From NCBI RefSeq assembly GCF_965118895.1, contig NZ_CBCPJJ010000009.1:310001-374000 (forward strand): a DNA stretch of 64,000 nt, given 5' to 3'. This document shows, piece by piece, positions 35,665 through 45,119 of the stretch. A program made the translations under genes and the position numbers. The notes beneath the pieces were generated by a model, which worked only from the letters and a program-made list of their open reading frames with translations, was not told the DNA's origin and ran no database searches. Source of the stretch: Rahnella inusitata_A (GTDB taxonomy: Bacteria > Pseudomonadota > Gammaproteobacteria > Enterobacterales > Enterobacteriaceae). Numbering within the stretch: position 1 is the first letter of the stretch; every line of letters starts with the position of its first letter.

Positions 35665-36561
35665 TTATTTTTGTTGGGCTGAAGTGACGCTGCCAAACAG
35701 TGGTTTACGCAAACGTTGGGCGATGACTACCCCTGCCAGCGTAATTCCACCGCCAATGATGTGGTAGCTGTGCAGCTGTTCGTGCAGGAAAAGCACCGCA
35801 ATAATAGCGGTGAAAATCGGCGACAGGTTCATAAAAATAGACGCTTTGTTAGCACCGAGGCGGATAACACCCTGGATCCATAAAAACGGCGCAATGATCG
35901 ACGCCGGGATCCCCGCGAACAGCACCAGCGGAATATTGTGCACGGTCAGGCTAACGTCGCTCGCCAGCAGGAAGTTTGGCAGCAGCAGCAGCACACCAAA
36001 AATGATCTGCACGTACAGCGACTGCCAGTTAGGCAGCGGAATCGCCCAGCGCTTGGTCAGTACGCCATATAACGCATAGGACGCCGACGCCGCAAACATC
36101 ATCAGCTCGCCTTTGCCAATCCCGTGTTGCAGCAGTTGCGCAGGATCGCCAGCGCTGACCAGCCACACCAGCCCGGCGAATGAAATCACACAGCCCAGCG
36201 CGATACCAACGGTCGGTACCACGCTTAGCAGGAACAGGCTTATCACCACTGTGAGCAGCGGGATCAGTGAGTTCAGGATCCCCATAAACAGCGCGCTGAC
36301 GCTGTGCGCGGCGTAATAGGCCAGACTCTGATACAAGACCATGCCCAGCAGGCCGAGGATCAGCAGTTTCCACCAGTATTGCTTCACAGCCTGCAGATTG
36401 CGCAGTACGCCCGGCAAAATAAACGGGGTCAGCGCCAGTAAGGCCAGCAGCCAGCGGTAGAAAGAGATCGCTGCGGGATCAATGGCGGTCGCGGACACCT
36501 TGCTGACAACAGCATTGAGCGACCAAATCAAAACGGCCAGCAGCGGAAAAAGTACATTCAT
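35665..36561 (-). CDS. EamA/DMT-family metabolite exporter
   Basis: This is a 298-residue protein with ten predicted membrane segments in two five-helix EamA repeats (about 3-130 and 150-285). The Glu in Ile-Ala-Val-Leu-Phe-Leu-His-Glu-Gln near the end is typical of the family. Members export amino acids or other small molecules; the substrate is unknown. It is divergent from an AraC regulator across 125 bases, an arrangement seen for E. coli nimT/nimR. That suggests local regulation by the neighbour. Confidence 0.85.
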   Translation of the reverse strand: MNVLFPLLAVLIWSLNAVVSKVSATAIDPAAISFYRWLLALLALTPFILPGVLRNLQAVKQYWWKLLILGLLGMVLYQSLAYYAAHSVSALFMGILNSLIPLLTVVISLFLLSVVPTVGIALGCVISFAGLVWLVSAGDPAQLLQHGIGKGELMMFAASASYALYGVLTKRWAIPLPNWQSLYVQIIFGVLLLLPNFLLASDVSLTVHNIPLVLFAGIPASIIAPFLWIQGVIRLGANKASIFMNLSPIFTAIIAVLFLHEQLHSYHIIGGGITLAGVVIAQRLRKPLFGSVTSAQQK

Positions 36562-36686
36562 TGCAAATCATCCCTAAGTAAATCGTTCCGCAAGTGTACG
36601 ATTGTCTTATTTTTTATATATAACGATAATCAGACAATTCTTCCTGTAATTCAGACAACCTGTGCAGTCACAGACAAAAGGTTTTT

Positions 36687-37481
36687 ATGCCGACTCGCCG
36701 GACATCATCTCTCCCGCGCTATTATCCGCCGTTACCGGAAAAACCCCCGACGACGCTGTTATTTCGTGGTGAAATTATTGAAGGGAATTCCGAATATGTT
36801 CGGCATTCTCATCCGTGGAGCCAGATTATCTGCGTGAAGTCCGGCGTTCTTGCCATGCTGGTTGCCGGGCAGCGTTATCTGGCGCCGCGTGAGTTTGCCG
36901 TCTGGTTGCCGGCGGGCACCGAGCATTCAAGTTATAACCGTAAAACCACGCGGTTTTGCGCAATTGATATCGCGCCACAAATGGATCAAAACCTGCCTGC
37001 TGCGCCGTGCCTGCTTACGCCGACGGGGATTTTCAATGCCATCGCCGACGATTGTTTTTCGCGCAAGCTGACTGAGCCGGAAACCGAGGCTGATCTGCGC
37101 ATGTGTCGCGTATTGCTCGATCAAATCAGTCTGGCACCGCGTCAGAATACTTACCTCCCGACCTCGGAAGATAAGCTGTTGTCGCAGGTGCTGACCGGAC
37201 TGGAAAAGAATCCGGCGGACAGCACCCCGCTGGCCCAGTGGGCAGCGAAAATTTACACCACCGAGCGTACGCTATCGCGACGATGCCAGCAGGAACTGGG
37301 CATGGGCTTTGCCGAATGGCGTCAGCGGCTGCGTTTTTTACACGCCATCTCGCTGCTCGAGCAGGGCAAAAATGTGCAGGACGTTGCGCACGAAGTGGGG
37401 TACAGCTCGTCGTCGGCGTTTATCACCATGTTCCAGCAGATTTCCGGCACCACGCCGCAGCGTTTTCGTAACGACAGGTAA
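36687..37481 (+). CDS. AraC-family regulator with cupin sensor domain
   Basis: This is 264 residues. An N-terminal cupin-like domain (about 20-120) has His-Ser-His-Pro-Trp-Ser near its start, and two C-terminal AraC helix-turn-helix motifs lie at about 190-260 (Tyr-Thr-Thr-Glu-Arg-Thr-Leu-Ser-Arg and Asp-Val-Ala-His-Glu-Val-Gly-Tyr). It resembles E. coli NimR in form and setting. It most likely controls the divergent DMT exporter. The ligand is not known. Confidence 0.88.
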   Translation: MPTRRTSSLPRYYPPLPEKPPTTLLFRGEIIEGNSEYVRHSHPWSQIICVKSGVLAMLVAGQRYLAPREFAVWLPAGTEHSSYNRKTTRFCAIDIAPQMDQNLPAAPCLLTPTGIFNAIADDCFSRKLTEPETEADLRMCRVLLDQISLAPRQNTYLPTSEDKLLSQVLTGLEKNPADSTPLAQWAAKIYTTERTLSRRCQQELGMGFAEWRQRLRFLHAISLLEQGKNVQDVAHEVGYSSSSAFITMFQQISGTTPQRFRNDR

Positions 37482-37580
37482 AGTTGTGCCCTGAAAGTTG
37501 GGATCGGCGCGGTGAACGTGGCAAAATCCCACTCTTCTTTATTTTCTATTCTTTCTTAGGCCATGCTGCCGGAGACAAAC

Positions 37581-38708
37581 GTGAAAATCCTGGTTGATGA
37601 AAATATGCCTTACGCCGTCGAACTGTTCAGCCGGCTGGGCACGGTACAATCCGTTCCCGGCCGTCCGATCCCGCAAGACGCCCTGAATGACGCCGATGCG
37701 CTGATGGTGCGTTCTGTGACCAAGGTGAACGAAAGTTTACTGACGGGAAAACCGGTGAAATTTGTCGGTACAGCCACGGCGGGCACTGACCATGTGGATG
37801 ACGCGTGGCTGGCGACGCAGGGTATCGGCTTTTCCGCCGCGCCGGGCTGCAATGCCATTGCCGTGGTTGAGTACGTTTTCTCCTCCCTGCTGATTATTGC
37901 CCAGCGCGATGGCTTCCGGTTGCGTGACAAAACCGTGGGCATTATCGGCGTCGGTAACGTCGGTTCGCGACTCAATGCCCGCCTTGAAGCACTGGGTATC
38001 CGTACGCTGTTATGCGATCCACCGCGAGCCGATCGCGGCGATGAAGATGAATTCTGGCCGCTGGAAAAACTGGTCGCCGAGGCCGATATTCTGACGTTCC
38101 ACACGCCGCTGAATATGTCAGGCCCTTATGCCACACATCATCTGGTGGATGCTGATTTGCTGGCGCGACTGCCTGCTGACCGTATTTTGATCAATGCCTG
38201 TCGTGGCGAAGTGGTGGATAACGCCGCGTTGCTCGACGCGCTGAACGGCAGCAAAAAACTCACCGCTGTGCTGGATGTCTGGGAGCCGGAGCCTGATTTG
38301 TCACTGGCGCTGCTCGATAAAGTAGCCATTGGCACCGCGCATATCGCGGGCTACAGCCTGGAAGGCAAAGCGCGCGGCACCACGCAGGTGTTTGAGGCAT
38401 TCAGCCAGTTTATTGGTCAGCCGCAAACCGTGCCGCTGGAATCGCTGTTGCCTGCGCCTGAATTTGCCGAAGTGACGCTGCGCGGTGCGCTGAGTGAAGC
38501 CAAACTGCTGCGACTTATTCACTTAGTGTATGATGTGCGCCGCGATGACCGGCCTTTACGCCGTGTCGCCGGAAAACCCGGTGAATTTGATAAGCTGCGT
38601 AAGTTCTATGAAGAGCGTCGCGAATGGTCATCATTGCGGGTGGTCTGTGACGAACCTGCAACCGCGGATGTGCTGAAAAAGCTGGGCTTTAACAGCGTGA
38701 TGTTCTGA
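37581..38708 (+). CDS. pdxB: PdxB, erythronate-4-phosphate dehydrogenase
   Basis: PdxB oxidises 4-phosphoerythronate, the second step of vitamin B6 (pyridoxal phosphate) synthesis. From the GTG at 37581 it has 375 residues (E. coli 378). The NAD motif Gly-Val-Gly-Asn-Val-Gly is near 124-129, and the expected Arg, Glu and His of the D-2-hydroxyacid dehydrogenase site lie in Asn-Ala-Cys-Arg-Gly, Trp-Glu-Pro-Glu and Ala-His-Ile-Ala-Gly. The GTG matches the E. coli N-terminus and has GGAGAC ahead; an ATG six codons upstream (37563) is a less likely alternative. Confidence 0.96.
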   Translation: MKILVDENMPYAVELFSRLGTVQSVPGRPIPQDALNDADALMVRSVTKVNESLLTGKPVKFVGTATAGTDHVDDAWLATQGIGFSAAPGCNAIAVVEYVFSSLLIIAQRDGFRLRDKTVGIIGVGNVGSRLNARLEALGIRTLLCDPPRADRGDEDEFWPLEKLVAEADILTFHTPLNMSGPYATHHLVDADLLARLPADRILINACRGEVVDNAALLDALNGSKKLTAVLDVWEPEPDLSLALLDKVAIGTAHIAGYSLEGKARGTTQVFEAFSQFIGQPQTVPLESLLPAPEFAEVTLRGALSEAKLLRLIHLVYDVRRDDRPLRRVAGKPGEFDKLRKFYEERREWSSLRVVCDEPATADVLKKLGFNSVMF

Positions 38709-38827
38709 GCCTTAACGCGCCCTTAAGCTTTTACGCATACAGTGATGTGATAACGATTTCGAAAACAGGGCGGTGATCATTCATCGCCCCTTTGTATTTT
38801 GCACTTTTATTTCTGGAGAAAACCAAC

Positions 38828-39841
38828 ATGTCTGATGGCTGGAATATTGCGCTGCTTGGCGCAACGGGCGCAGTCGGTGATGCGTTACTGGATTTACTGG
38901 CCGAGCGTCAGTTCCCGGTTGGTGAGCTCTTCCCGCTGGCGAGTGAGCGCAGCGCCGGCCAGACCGTGCGTTTTAATGGCAAAAGCCTGCGCGTACAGCT
39001 GGCGTCCGAATTTGACTGGTCGCAGGTTCAGCTGGCGTTCTTTGTGGCGGGCAGCGAAGCCTCTGCACTGTATGCCGAAGAAGCCGCTAATCAGGGCTGC
39101 CTGGTGATCGACAGCAGCGGTCTGTTCTCGCTGGAGCACGATATTCCTCTGGTGGTACCGGGCGTGAATCCTGATGCGTTGTCTCATTATCGCAACCGCA
39201 ATATCGTCGCTGTCGCTGACAGCCTGACCAGTCAGCTGCTGACCGCCATCAAACCGCTGACCGAACAGGCCGGTTTGTCGCGTCTGCATGTCACCTCACT
39301 GCTGTCCGTTTCCGCGCTGGGTAAAGTGGCGGTGGATGATTTAGCCGGGCAAAGTGCGCGCCTGCTGAACGGCATTCCGGCAGAAGAGGGCGGAATGTTT
39401 AGCAAGCAGCTGGCGTTCAACCTGTTGCCGCTGGTGAGCGACGAAGAGGGCAGCGTGTTACAGGAACGTCGTCTGGTGGATCAGGTGCGTAAAGTGTTGC
39501 AGGACGATGGCCTGCCGATTTCGGTCAGCTGCGTGCAGTCGCCGGTGTTCTACGGCCACGCGCAGGTTGTGCATCTGGAAGGTTTGCGCCCGCTGTCTGC
39601 GGAAGAAGCGCGTACTGAACTCGAACGTATCGACGACATTTCCCTGAGCGACGAAGACGATTTCCCGACGCAGGTGAGCGATGCTTCCGGCAACGCCAAT
39701 CTGAGCATCGGCTGTCTGCGTAACGATTACGGCGTGCCTGAGTTATTGCAGTTCTGGTCAGTGGCGGATAACGTGCGTTTTGGCGGTGCCCTGATGGCGG
39801 TGGAAACCGCAGAAAAACTGATTAATGAGTACTGGTACTGA
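38828..39841 (+). CDS. usg: Usg, aspartate-semialdehyde dehydrogenase-like protein
   Basis: This is 337 residues, the same as E. coli Usg, with an NAD(P)-binding start (Gly-Ala-Thr-Gly-Ala-Val-Gly). The catalytic Cys of true semialdehyde dehydrogenases is missing; the spot reads Val-Ala-Asp-Ser-Leu-Thr-Ser. No activity is known. The ATG at 38828 has TGGAGA. Only two bases separate it from truA, so it may serve to couple expression within the pdxB-usg-truA string. Confidence 0.93.
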   Translation: MSDGWNIALLGATGAVGDALLDLLAERQFPVGELFPLASERSAGQTVRFNGKSLRVQLASEFDWSQVQLAFFVAGSEASALYAEEAANQGCLVIDSSGLFSLEHDIPLVVPGVNPDALSHYRNRNIVAVADSLTSQLLTAIKPLTEQAGLSRLHVTSLLSVSALGKVAVDDLAGQSARLLNGIPAEEGGMFSKQLAFNLLPLVSDEEGSVLQERRLVDQVRKVLQDDGLPISVSCVQSPVFYGHAQVVHLEGLRPLSAEEARTELERIDDISLSDEDDFPTQVSDASGNANLSIGCLRNDYGVPELLQFWSVADNVRFGGALMAVETAEKLINEYWY

Positions 39842-39843
39842 TT

Positions 39844-40674
39844 ATGTCCGACGAGGTTTTTGCTGACGTCAGTGCTGCTCCCGCCGTGGGGCGCATTGCG
39901 TTAGGTATTGAATACAACGGCAGCGCCTATTACGGCTGGCAACGTCAGCAGGGGGCGGCCAGCGTTCAGGAGTGTCTGGAGAAATCGCTGAGCCGTGTGG
40001 CAGATACACCCATCGTGGTGTTCTGCGCCGGGCGTACCGATGCAGGCGTCAGCGCTACCGGTCAGGTGGTGCATTTCGATACGCCGGTGATGCGTAATGA
40101 CGCGGCCTGGACGATGGGGGTGAATACCCATCTGCCGAAAGATATTGCCGTGCGCTGGTGTGCGAACGTCGGGGAAGATTTCCACGCGCGTTTCAGTGCC
40201 ACTGCCCGCCGTTATCGCTACGTCATTTACAATCATCGCTACCGTTCGGCGATTTTGCATACCGGCGTGACGCACGTTCATATGCCGCTGGATGTGGAAA
40301 AAATGCAGCTGGCCGGTCAGGCATTGCTGGGCGAGAACGATTTCACCTCGTTTCGCGCGTCGCAGTGCCAGTCGCGCACGCCGTGGCGTTACATGATGCA
40401 TCTGAATGTCACCCGTCACGGCAATTATGTTGTGGTGGATATCAAGGCCAACGCGTTTGTGCATCATATGGTGCGTAACATCGTTGGTAGTCTGGTGGAA
40501 ATTGGTGCGGGGAATCAGCCGGTGAACTGGATGGCCGAACTGCTGGCGGCGAAAGATCGCAATCTGGCGGCGGCGACCGGTAAAGCCGAAGGTCTGTATC
40601 TGGTCTCTGTGGATTACCCCGATAAATTTGCATTACCTCAGGTCAATATGGGGCCGCTGTTCTTAGAAGATTAA
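39844..40674 (+). CDS. truA: TruA, tRNA pseudouridine synthase (38-40)
   Basis: TruA makes pseudouridine at 38, 39 and 40 in the tRNA anticodon arm. The 276-residue protein has the catalytic Asp66 in Ala-Gly-Arg-Thr-Asp-Ala-Gly-Val; E. coli uses Asp60. The first 15 residues are a short extension. It follows usg by two bases, and dedA starts 36 bases later with an AAGG site. Confidence 0.97.
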   Translation: MSDEVFADVSAAPAVGRIALGIEYNGSAYYGWQRQQGAASVQECLEKSLSRVADTPIVVFCAGRTDAGVSATGQVVHFDTPVMRNDAAWTMGVNTHLPKDIAVRWCANVGEDFHARFSATARRYRYVIYNHRYRSAILHTGVTHVHMPLDVEKMQLAGQALLGENDFTSFRASQCQSRTPWRYMMHLNVTRHGNYVVVDIKANAFVHHMVRNIVGSLVEIGAGNQPVNWMAELLAAKDRNLAAATGKAEGLYLVSVDYPDKFALPQVNMGPLFLED

Positions 40675-40710
40675 GAACCTCTGAAGATGTAAGAAAGGAC
40701 GGAAAATCAA

Positions 40711-41379
40711 ATGGGTTTCATCCAGTTTGTGATCGATTTTATTCTACATATTGACGTGCATTTGGCGGAACTGGTTGCGCAGTATGGCGCCTGGGTTTAC
40801 GGAATTTTGTTCCTGATCCTGTTCTGTGAAACCGGGCTGGTAGTGACACCATTCCTGCCAGGGGATTCGTTACTGTTCGTCGCAGGGGCGCTGGCCGCGC
40901 TGCCGACCAACGATCTTAATGTGCATCTGATGGTGTTTCTGATGGCAATTGCTGCCATTGTGGGAGACGCCGTGAACTACACCATCGGGCGGGTCTTCGG
41001 AGAGCGCTTGTTCAGCAACCCGAATTCGAAGATTTTCCGTCGCAGTTATTTAGACAAGACGCATAAGTTTTACGAGAAACATGGCGGCAAAACGATTATT
41101 CTTGCGCGCTTCGTGCCGATCGTCCGGACATTTGCGCCGTTCGTTGCGGGCATGGGGCATATGTCTTATCGCCATTTCGCCGCCTATAACGTGATTGGTG
41201 CATTAATTTGGGTGCTACTGTTTACTTACGCAGGCTACCTGTTCGGCGATCTCCCGATTGTTCAGGAAAATCTGAAATTACTGATCGTCGGCATCATCGT
41301 GGTTTCGGTCCTGCCGGGTGTGATTGAAATCTGGCGGCACAAACGTGCGGCAGCGAAAGAGAAACGTCATCAGGGTTAA
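40711..41379 (+). CDS. dedA: DedA-family inner-membrane protein
   Basis: This is a 222-residue protein (E. coli DedA 219) with about five membrane segments and the family sequence Phe-Leu-Pro-Gly-Asp-Ser-Leu-Leu, then Arg-Phe-Val-Pro-Ile-Val-Arg-Thr-Phe-Ala-Pro near 135-146. DedA proteins act in membrane homeostasis; some move undecaprenyl phosphate or phospholipids across the membrane. The tail is basic. It lies between truA and accD as in E. coli. Confidence 0.95.
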   Translation: MGFIQFVIDFILHIDVHLAELVAQYGAWVYGILFLILFCETGLVVTPFLPGDSLLFVAGALAALPTNDLNVHLMVFLMAIAAIVGDAVNYTIGRVFGERLFSNPNSKIFRRSYLDKTHKFYEKHGGKTIILARFVPIVRTFAPFVAGMGHMSYRHFAAYNVIGALIWVLLFTYAGYLFGDLPIVQENLKLLIVGIIVVSVLPGVIEIWRHKRAAAKEKRHQG

Positions 41380-41641
41380 TCCCGTGACGATTTTTATGAA
41401 TTAACAGGATATTGACGGTCATTAAACCCGCAGACTCACCAGTTTTTTATCCACAGTCTCTGGCTGTTATGGTTTAATGAGCGACAATTTATGGTCTGTT
41501 CCTGCGAACAACCCTTCTGTGATGCGGCGTGTGAGATTTTTTATCACCCTGCACGCAGACGTTTTTGGGTAGGTTTCAGGGGACTTGTTACAGCATGAAC
41601 AGCGGACTGGCTTCGGCCGGGTTCAAACAGAAAGGTTATCG

Positions 41642-42559
41642 ATGAGCTGGATTGAACGAATTCTTAGTAAGAGCACTGACTCGCAAACCCGTAAGGCAAG
41701 CATTCCTGAGGGCGTCTGGACTAAATGTGACAGCTGCGGGCAGGTACTTTACCGCGCCGAGCTCGAGCGCAACCTCATGGTTTGCCCTAAGTGTGACCAC
41801 CATATGCGACTGTCTGCGCGTATGCGTCTGTCCTCTTTCATGGACGAGGGCAGTGAGGTTGAATTAGGTAGCGAGCTTGAGCCTAAAGATGTTCTGAAGT
41901 TTAAAGATTCCAAAAAATATAAAGATCGTCTGGTGGCTGCGCAGAAAGAAACCAACGAAAAAGACGCCATGGTGGTCATGAAAGGCACGCTGTTTGGTAT
42001 GCCGATCGTGGTCGCGTCGTTTGAGTTTGCTTTCATGGGCGGTTCTATGGCCTCTGTGGTGGGCGCACGTTTCGTGCGTGCCGTTGAACAGGCAATGGAA
42101 GATAACTGCCCGCTGGTGTGTTTCTCAGCCAGTGGCGGCGCACGTATGCAGGAAGCGCTGATGTCGCTGATGCAGATGGCGAAAACCAGTGCGGCGTTGG
42201 CGAAGTTACAGGAGCGCGGCTTGCCGTACATTTCTGTACTGACTGACCCGACCATGGGCGGTGTTTCTGCCAGCCTCGCGATGCTGGGTGATATCAACGT
42301 GGCTGAGCCAAAAGCCCTGATTGGTTTTGCCGGCCCGCGTGTTATCGAGCAAACCGTGCGTGAAAAACTGCCTGCTGGTTTCCAGCGCAGTGAGTTCCTG
42401 ATCGAAAAAGGCGCGATTGATATGATCGTCCGTCGTCCAGATCTGCGTGCTAAATTAGGCAGCGTTCTGGCGAAACTGACCGGGCAACCGGAGCCAAAAG
42501 TGGCCGAGGTTCCGGCTGCTGTCGACGGTTCTGCCGCTGACAATCATCAGGATGCCTGA
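41642..42559 (+). CDS. accD: AccD, acetyl-CoA carboxylase carboxyltransferase beta subunit
   Basis: With AccA, AccD moves CO2 from carboxybiotin-BCCP to acetyl-CoA, giving malonyl-CoA for fatty-acid synthesis. The 305 residues (E. coli 304) start with a zinc ribbon using Cys29, Cys32, Cys48 and Cys51. The carboxyltransferase fold follows with Ser-Gly-Gly-Ala-Arg-Met. The ATG at 41642 gives Met-Ser-Trp-Ile-Glu-Arg as in E. coli. A 262-base gap precedes it and should contain its promoter. Confidence 0.97.
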   Translation: MSWIERILSKSTDSQTRKASIPEGVWTKCDSCGQVLYRAELERNLMVCPKCDHHMRLSARMRLSSFMDEGSEVELGSELEPKDVLKFKDSKKYKDRLVAAQKETNEKDAMVVMKGTLFGMPIVVASFEFAFMGGSMASVVGARFVRAVEQAMEDNCPLVCFSASGGARMQEALMSLMQMAKTSAALAKLQERGLPYISVLTDPTMGGVSASLAMLGDINVAEPKALIGFAGPRVIEQTVREKLPAGFQRSEFLIEKGAIDMIVRRPDLRAKLGSVLAKLTGQPEPKVAEVPAAVDGSAADNHQDA

Positions 42560-42761
42560 TCGATCAGAGTAAAAGCCGGTCAGTTGTTCAGGGCGGCCAC
42601 TCATCGTTGTGCCGCCCAAACTGTCGCCTCAAGCTGTTATCGCTCAGGACTGGCAGGCCGTGCTTTTACTCTGTTAGTGGTATCTGACAAAGAGGGCATT
42701 GCCTGCTGTCTCAGTCTGGTGATGCCGTGTCGAAGCAAACCTGAACAGGTTGAACGGGCTC

Positions 42762-44048
42762 ATGCAAAATCAACATATCCCTCAAGCCACGTCGCCTTTA
42801 GCCACGTGGCTTTATTATCTCGAACACCTCCATTCTCAGGCGATTGAGCTGGGCCTTACACGGGTCAGCGCGGTTGCTGCCAAACTCGATTTGCTGACGC
42901 CTGCGCCTCTGGTCTTTACCGTTGCAGGCACCAATGGCAAAGGCACCACCTGCGCCACGCTTGAATCCATTCTGATGGCCGCCGGTTATCGCGTCGGCGT
43001 CTACAGTTCTCCCCATCTGGTGCGCTACACCGAGCGCGTGCGCATTCAGGGCGAAGAGTTGCCGGAAGTGGCGCACTGTGAGTCTTTCGCGCTGCTGGAA
43101 GCCGGACGCGGTGATATTTCACTGACCTATTTCGAATACAGCACCTTGTCCGCGTTGCATCTGTTTAAGCAGGCGAAGCTGGACGTGGTTATTCTTGAAG
43201 TGGGGCTGGGCGGGCGCCTGGATGCCACGAATATCGTGGATGCCGCCGTATCGGTTGTTACCAGCATTGCGTTGGATCACACCGACTGGCTGGGCTCCGA
43301 CCGCGAAAGTATTGGTCGCGAAAAGGCCGGTATTTTCCGTGCGGGCAAACCTGCAGTCGTCGGTGAGCCGGATATGCCGCAGTCGATTGCCGACGTCGCG
43401 CAGGAAAAACAGTCTGATTTGTACCGTCGTGATACGAACTGGCATTTCACCGCCAGTGATGAAAGCTGGCGCTGGACGGCGCTGGACCACGGCGCAGAAA
43501 CCGGTGCGCTGGAGAATCTGCCGCTGCCGAACGTTCCACTGGCGAATGCCGCCACGGCGCTGGCTGCATTGCATTATTCGCTGCTGGCTATTCCTGCTGA
43601 CGCCATCCGTACCGGCCTTCAGCGTGCCGCACTGCCGGGGCGTTTCCAGACGGTGAGCGAATCGCCACGCCTGATCCTCGACGTTGCGCACAATCCTCAT
43701 GCGGCCGCTTATCTGGCCGGACGTCTGGCGCAGTTGCCGCGTCAGGATGGGAAAGTGCGTGCGGTGGTTGGCATGTTGTCAGATAAAGATATTGCCGGTA
43801 CGCTGGCATATCTGTCGCCTCAGGTCGATGTCTGGTATTGCGCACCACTCGAAGGCCCGCGCGGTGCCAGCGCAAAAGAGCTGACGGCGCACCTGCCTTC
43901 GGCGCGTGAGTTTGCGGATGTCGGATCAGCCTGGAAACAGGCTATGCAGGAGGCGGCTCCTCAGGATATTGTGATCGTCTGCGGTTCGTTTCATACCGTC
44001 GCTCACGTAATGGATGCTTTAGATACGGGGAAAACCAGTGGCAAGTAA
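42762..44048 (+). CDS. folC: FolC, dihydrofolate/folylpolyglutamate synthase
   Basis: FolC joins glutamate to dihydropteroate and lengthens the polyglutamate tail of folates, using ATP. It is 428 residues from the ATG at 42762; the frame opens earlier at a TTG but E. coli similarity begins here. The P-loop Gly-Thr-Asn-Gly-Lys-Gly-Thr-Thr is at 56-63. The ribosome-binding site is poor. Its end overlaps the GTG start of dedD by eleven bases. Confidence 0.96.
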   Translation: MQNQHIPQATSPLATWLYYLEHLHSQAIELGLTRVSAVAAKLDLLTPAPLVFTVAGTNGKGTTCATLESILMAAGYRVGVYSSPHLVRYTERVRIQGEELPEVAHCESFALLEAGRGDISLTYFEYSTLSALHLFKQAKLDVVILEVGLGGRLDATNIVDAAVSVVTSIALDHTDWLGSDRESIGREKAGIFRAGKPAVVGEPDMPQSIADVAQEKQSDLYRRDTNWHFTASDESWRWTALDHGAETGALENLPLPNVPLANAATALAALHYSLLAIPADAIRTGLQRAALPGRFQTVSESPRLILDVAHNPHAAAYLAGRLAQLPRQDGKVRAVVGMLSDKDIAGTLAYLSPQVDVWYCAPLEGPRGASAKELTAHLPSAREFADVGSAWKQAMQEAAPQDIVIVCGSFHTVAHVMDALDTGKTSGK

Positions 44049-44853
44049 GTTTCAAAATCGTCTGGTCGGGACGGTCATTTTGGTGGCGCTGGGCGTTATC
44101 ATTTTGCCCGGTTTACTCGACGGCAAGAAAAAACATTACGAAGACGAATTTGCGTCTATCCCATTGGTGCCAAAAGCGGGTGATGTTGAAGAACAGGACT
44201 CGGTGCCACCGGTGACGCAGTCACTGCCAGCGCAGGCGCCGGAAGGTGCCAATCAGGCAATGAGTGGCGCGCCTGAAGAGGACCATTCCGCGAACAATAC
44301 TACGGCTGCCAATCGCGGTGCGGTCGCACCAGGCAATACGACGGTGGAAACGCCGCCGTCCACAACGTTGCCAGAGCAGAAGAAGGCAGTGTCACCAACG
44401 CGCACCGAAACAGCGAAGCAGAAACCGGTTGAACAAAAACCGGTGGTGCAAAAACCGAAGACCATCGAACCCAAACCAATGGTCGAAGCGCCGCCGGTGG
44501 CTAAACAGAAACCGGTTGAACAGCCGAAGCCAGTCGAACAGCCTAAACCTGTTGAGCAGCCAAAAGCGGTCGAACAGCCGAAGCCCGCGCCGGAAGAAAA
44601 AGCGCCAGCGGGGCAGTCTTACGTCGTGCAACTGGGAGCATTGAAAAATGCTGCCAAAGCCAACGAGATCGTCGCGAATCTGCGGTTGTCAGGGTTCCGT
44701 GCTTTCACGGTACCTTCCACACCGGTACAGGGGCAAATCACGCGGCTTTACGTCGGCCCGGATGCGTCGAAGCAAAAACTGGAAGCGTCGCTGCCGCAGT
44801 TGCAGCAGCTCAGTGGATTAGGTGGGCAGGTGCGTGCCTACAGTGCGCACTGA
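44038..44853 (+). CDS. dedD: DedD, SPOR-domain cell-division protein
   Basis: DedD localises to the septal ring and helps constriction. The 271-residue protein has one N-terminal membrane helix (about 8-25), a long Pro-Lys-Glu-Gln-rich linker (about 50-195) and a C-terminal SPOR domain (about 196-270) that binds denuded peptidoglycan. GTG is the start, as in E. coli, and lies inside folC. The linker holds four tandem copies of Lys-Pro-Val-Glu-Gln-Pro. E. coli DedD is shorter (about 220), mostly because of the linker. Confidence 0.94.
   Translation: MASKFQNRLVGTVILVALGVIILPGLLDGKKKHYEDEFASIPLVPKAGDVEEQDSVPPVTQSLPAQAPEGANQAMSGAPEEDHSANNTTAANRGAVAPGNTTVETPPSTTLPEQKKAVSPTRTETAKQKPVEQKPVVQKPKTIEPKPMVEAPPVAKQKPVEQPKPVEQPKPVEQPKAVEQPKPAPEEKAPAGQSYVVQLGALKNAAKANEIVANLRLSGFRAFTVPSTPVQGQITRLYVGPDASKQKLEASLPQLQQLSGLGGQVRAYSAH
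44509..44580 (+). repeat. Four tandem 18-base units in dedD
   Basis: Units begin at 44509, 44527, 44545 and 44563. Each codes for Lys-Pro/Ala-Val-Glu-Gln-Pro. Synonymous changes between units show the peptide is more conserved than the DNA. Confidence 0.9.
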
Positions 44854-44861
44854 TTAAATTT

Positions 44862-44883
44862 CCTCGCCCTTCACAGGGTGAGG
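44862..44883. repeat. Short GC-rich palindrome after dedD
   Basis: An 8-bp stem (CCTCGCCC with GGGTGAGG, one G-U) and six-base loop TTCACA. It resembles the palindromes at 51287-51315, 54385-54406 and 54489-54506 and may belong to the same dispersed family. Confidence 0.5.
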
Positions 44884-44911
44884 GGCGAAAATCCATCATT
44901 TAATCAGTATG

Positions 44912-44939
44912 AGGGCACAAGCGATTTGTGCCCTTTTTC
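44912..44939 (+). terminator. Terminator of the folC-dedD transcript
   Basis: A perfect 9-bp stem (AGGGCACAA with TTGTGCCCT), five-base loop and T-run. Confidence 0.92.
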
Positions 44940-45034
44940 TATAGAATAGGTTCGCTGAATTTTTATAGGTTTATGCTGCGATTGAGGTTTTTTTAATCGC
45001 TATTATTAATTTGTCTGACCGGCAGATTTCCCCT

Positions 45035-45050
45035 ACGCAAACGTTTTCTT
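45035..45050 (+). promoter_or_regulatory. PurR operator before cvpA-purF
   Basis: ACGCAAACGTTTTCTT matches the PurR consensus closely. E. coli cvpA-purF-ubiX is repressed by PurR with hypoxanthine or guanine. Confidence 0.92.
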
Positions 45051-45119
45051 TTTCTGTTAGAATTCGCAGCGATTTGGATGCCGGGGTAGACGTGACTGGA
45101 TTAGACACTGGAATAGTTA

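Noticed and set aside
41749..42543. 264-codon frame on the reverse strand of accD
   Set aside because: Ser/Arg-rich shadow of the accD gene; the sense frame is unmistakable.
42591..42617. GGGCGGC/GCCGCCC hairpin after accD
   Set aside because: It has a 13-base loop and no T-run, so not called as a terminator; it may add to mRNA stability.
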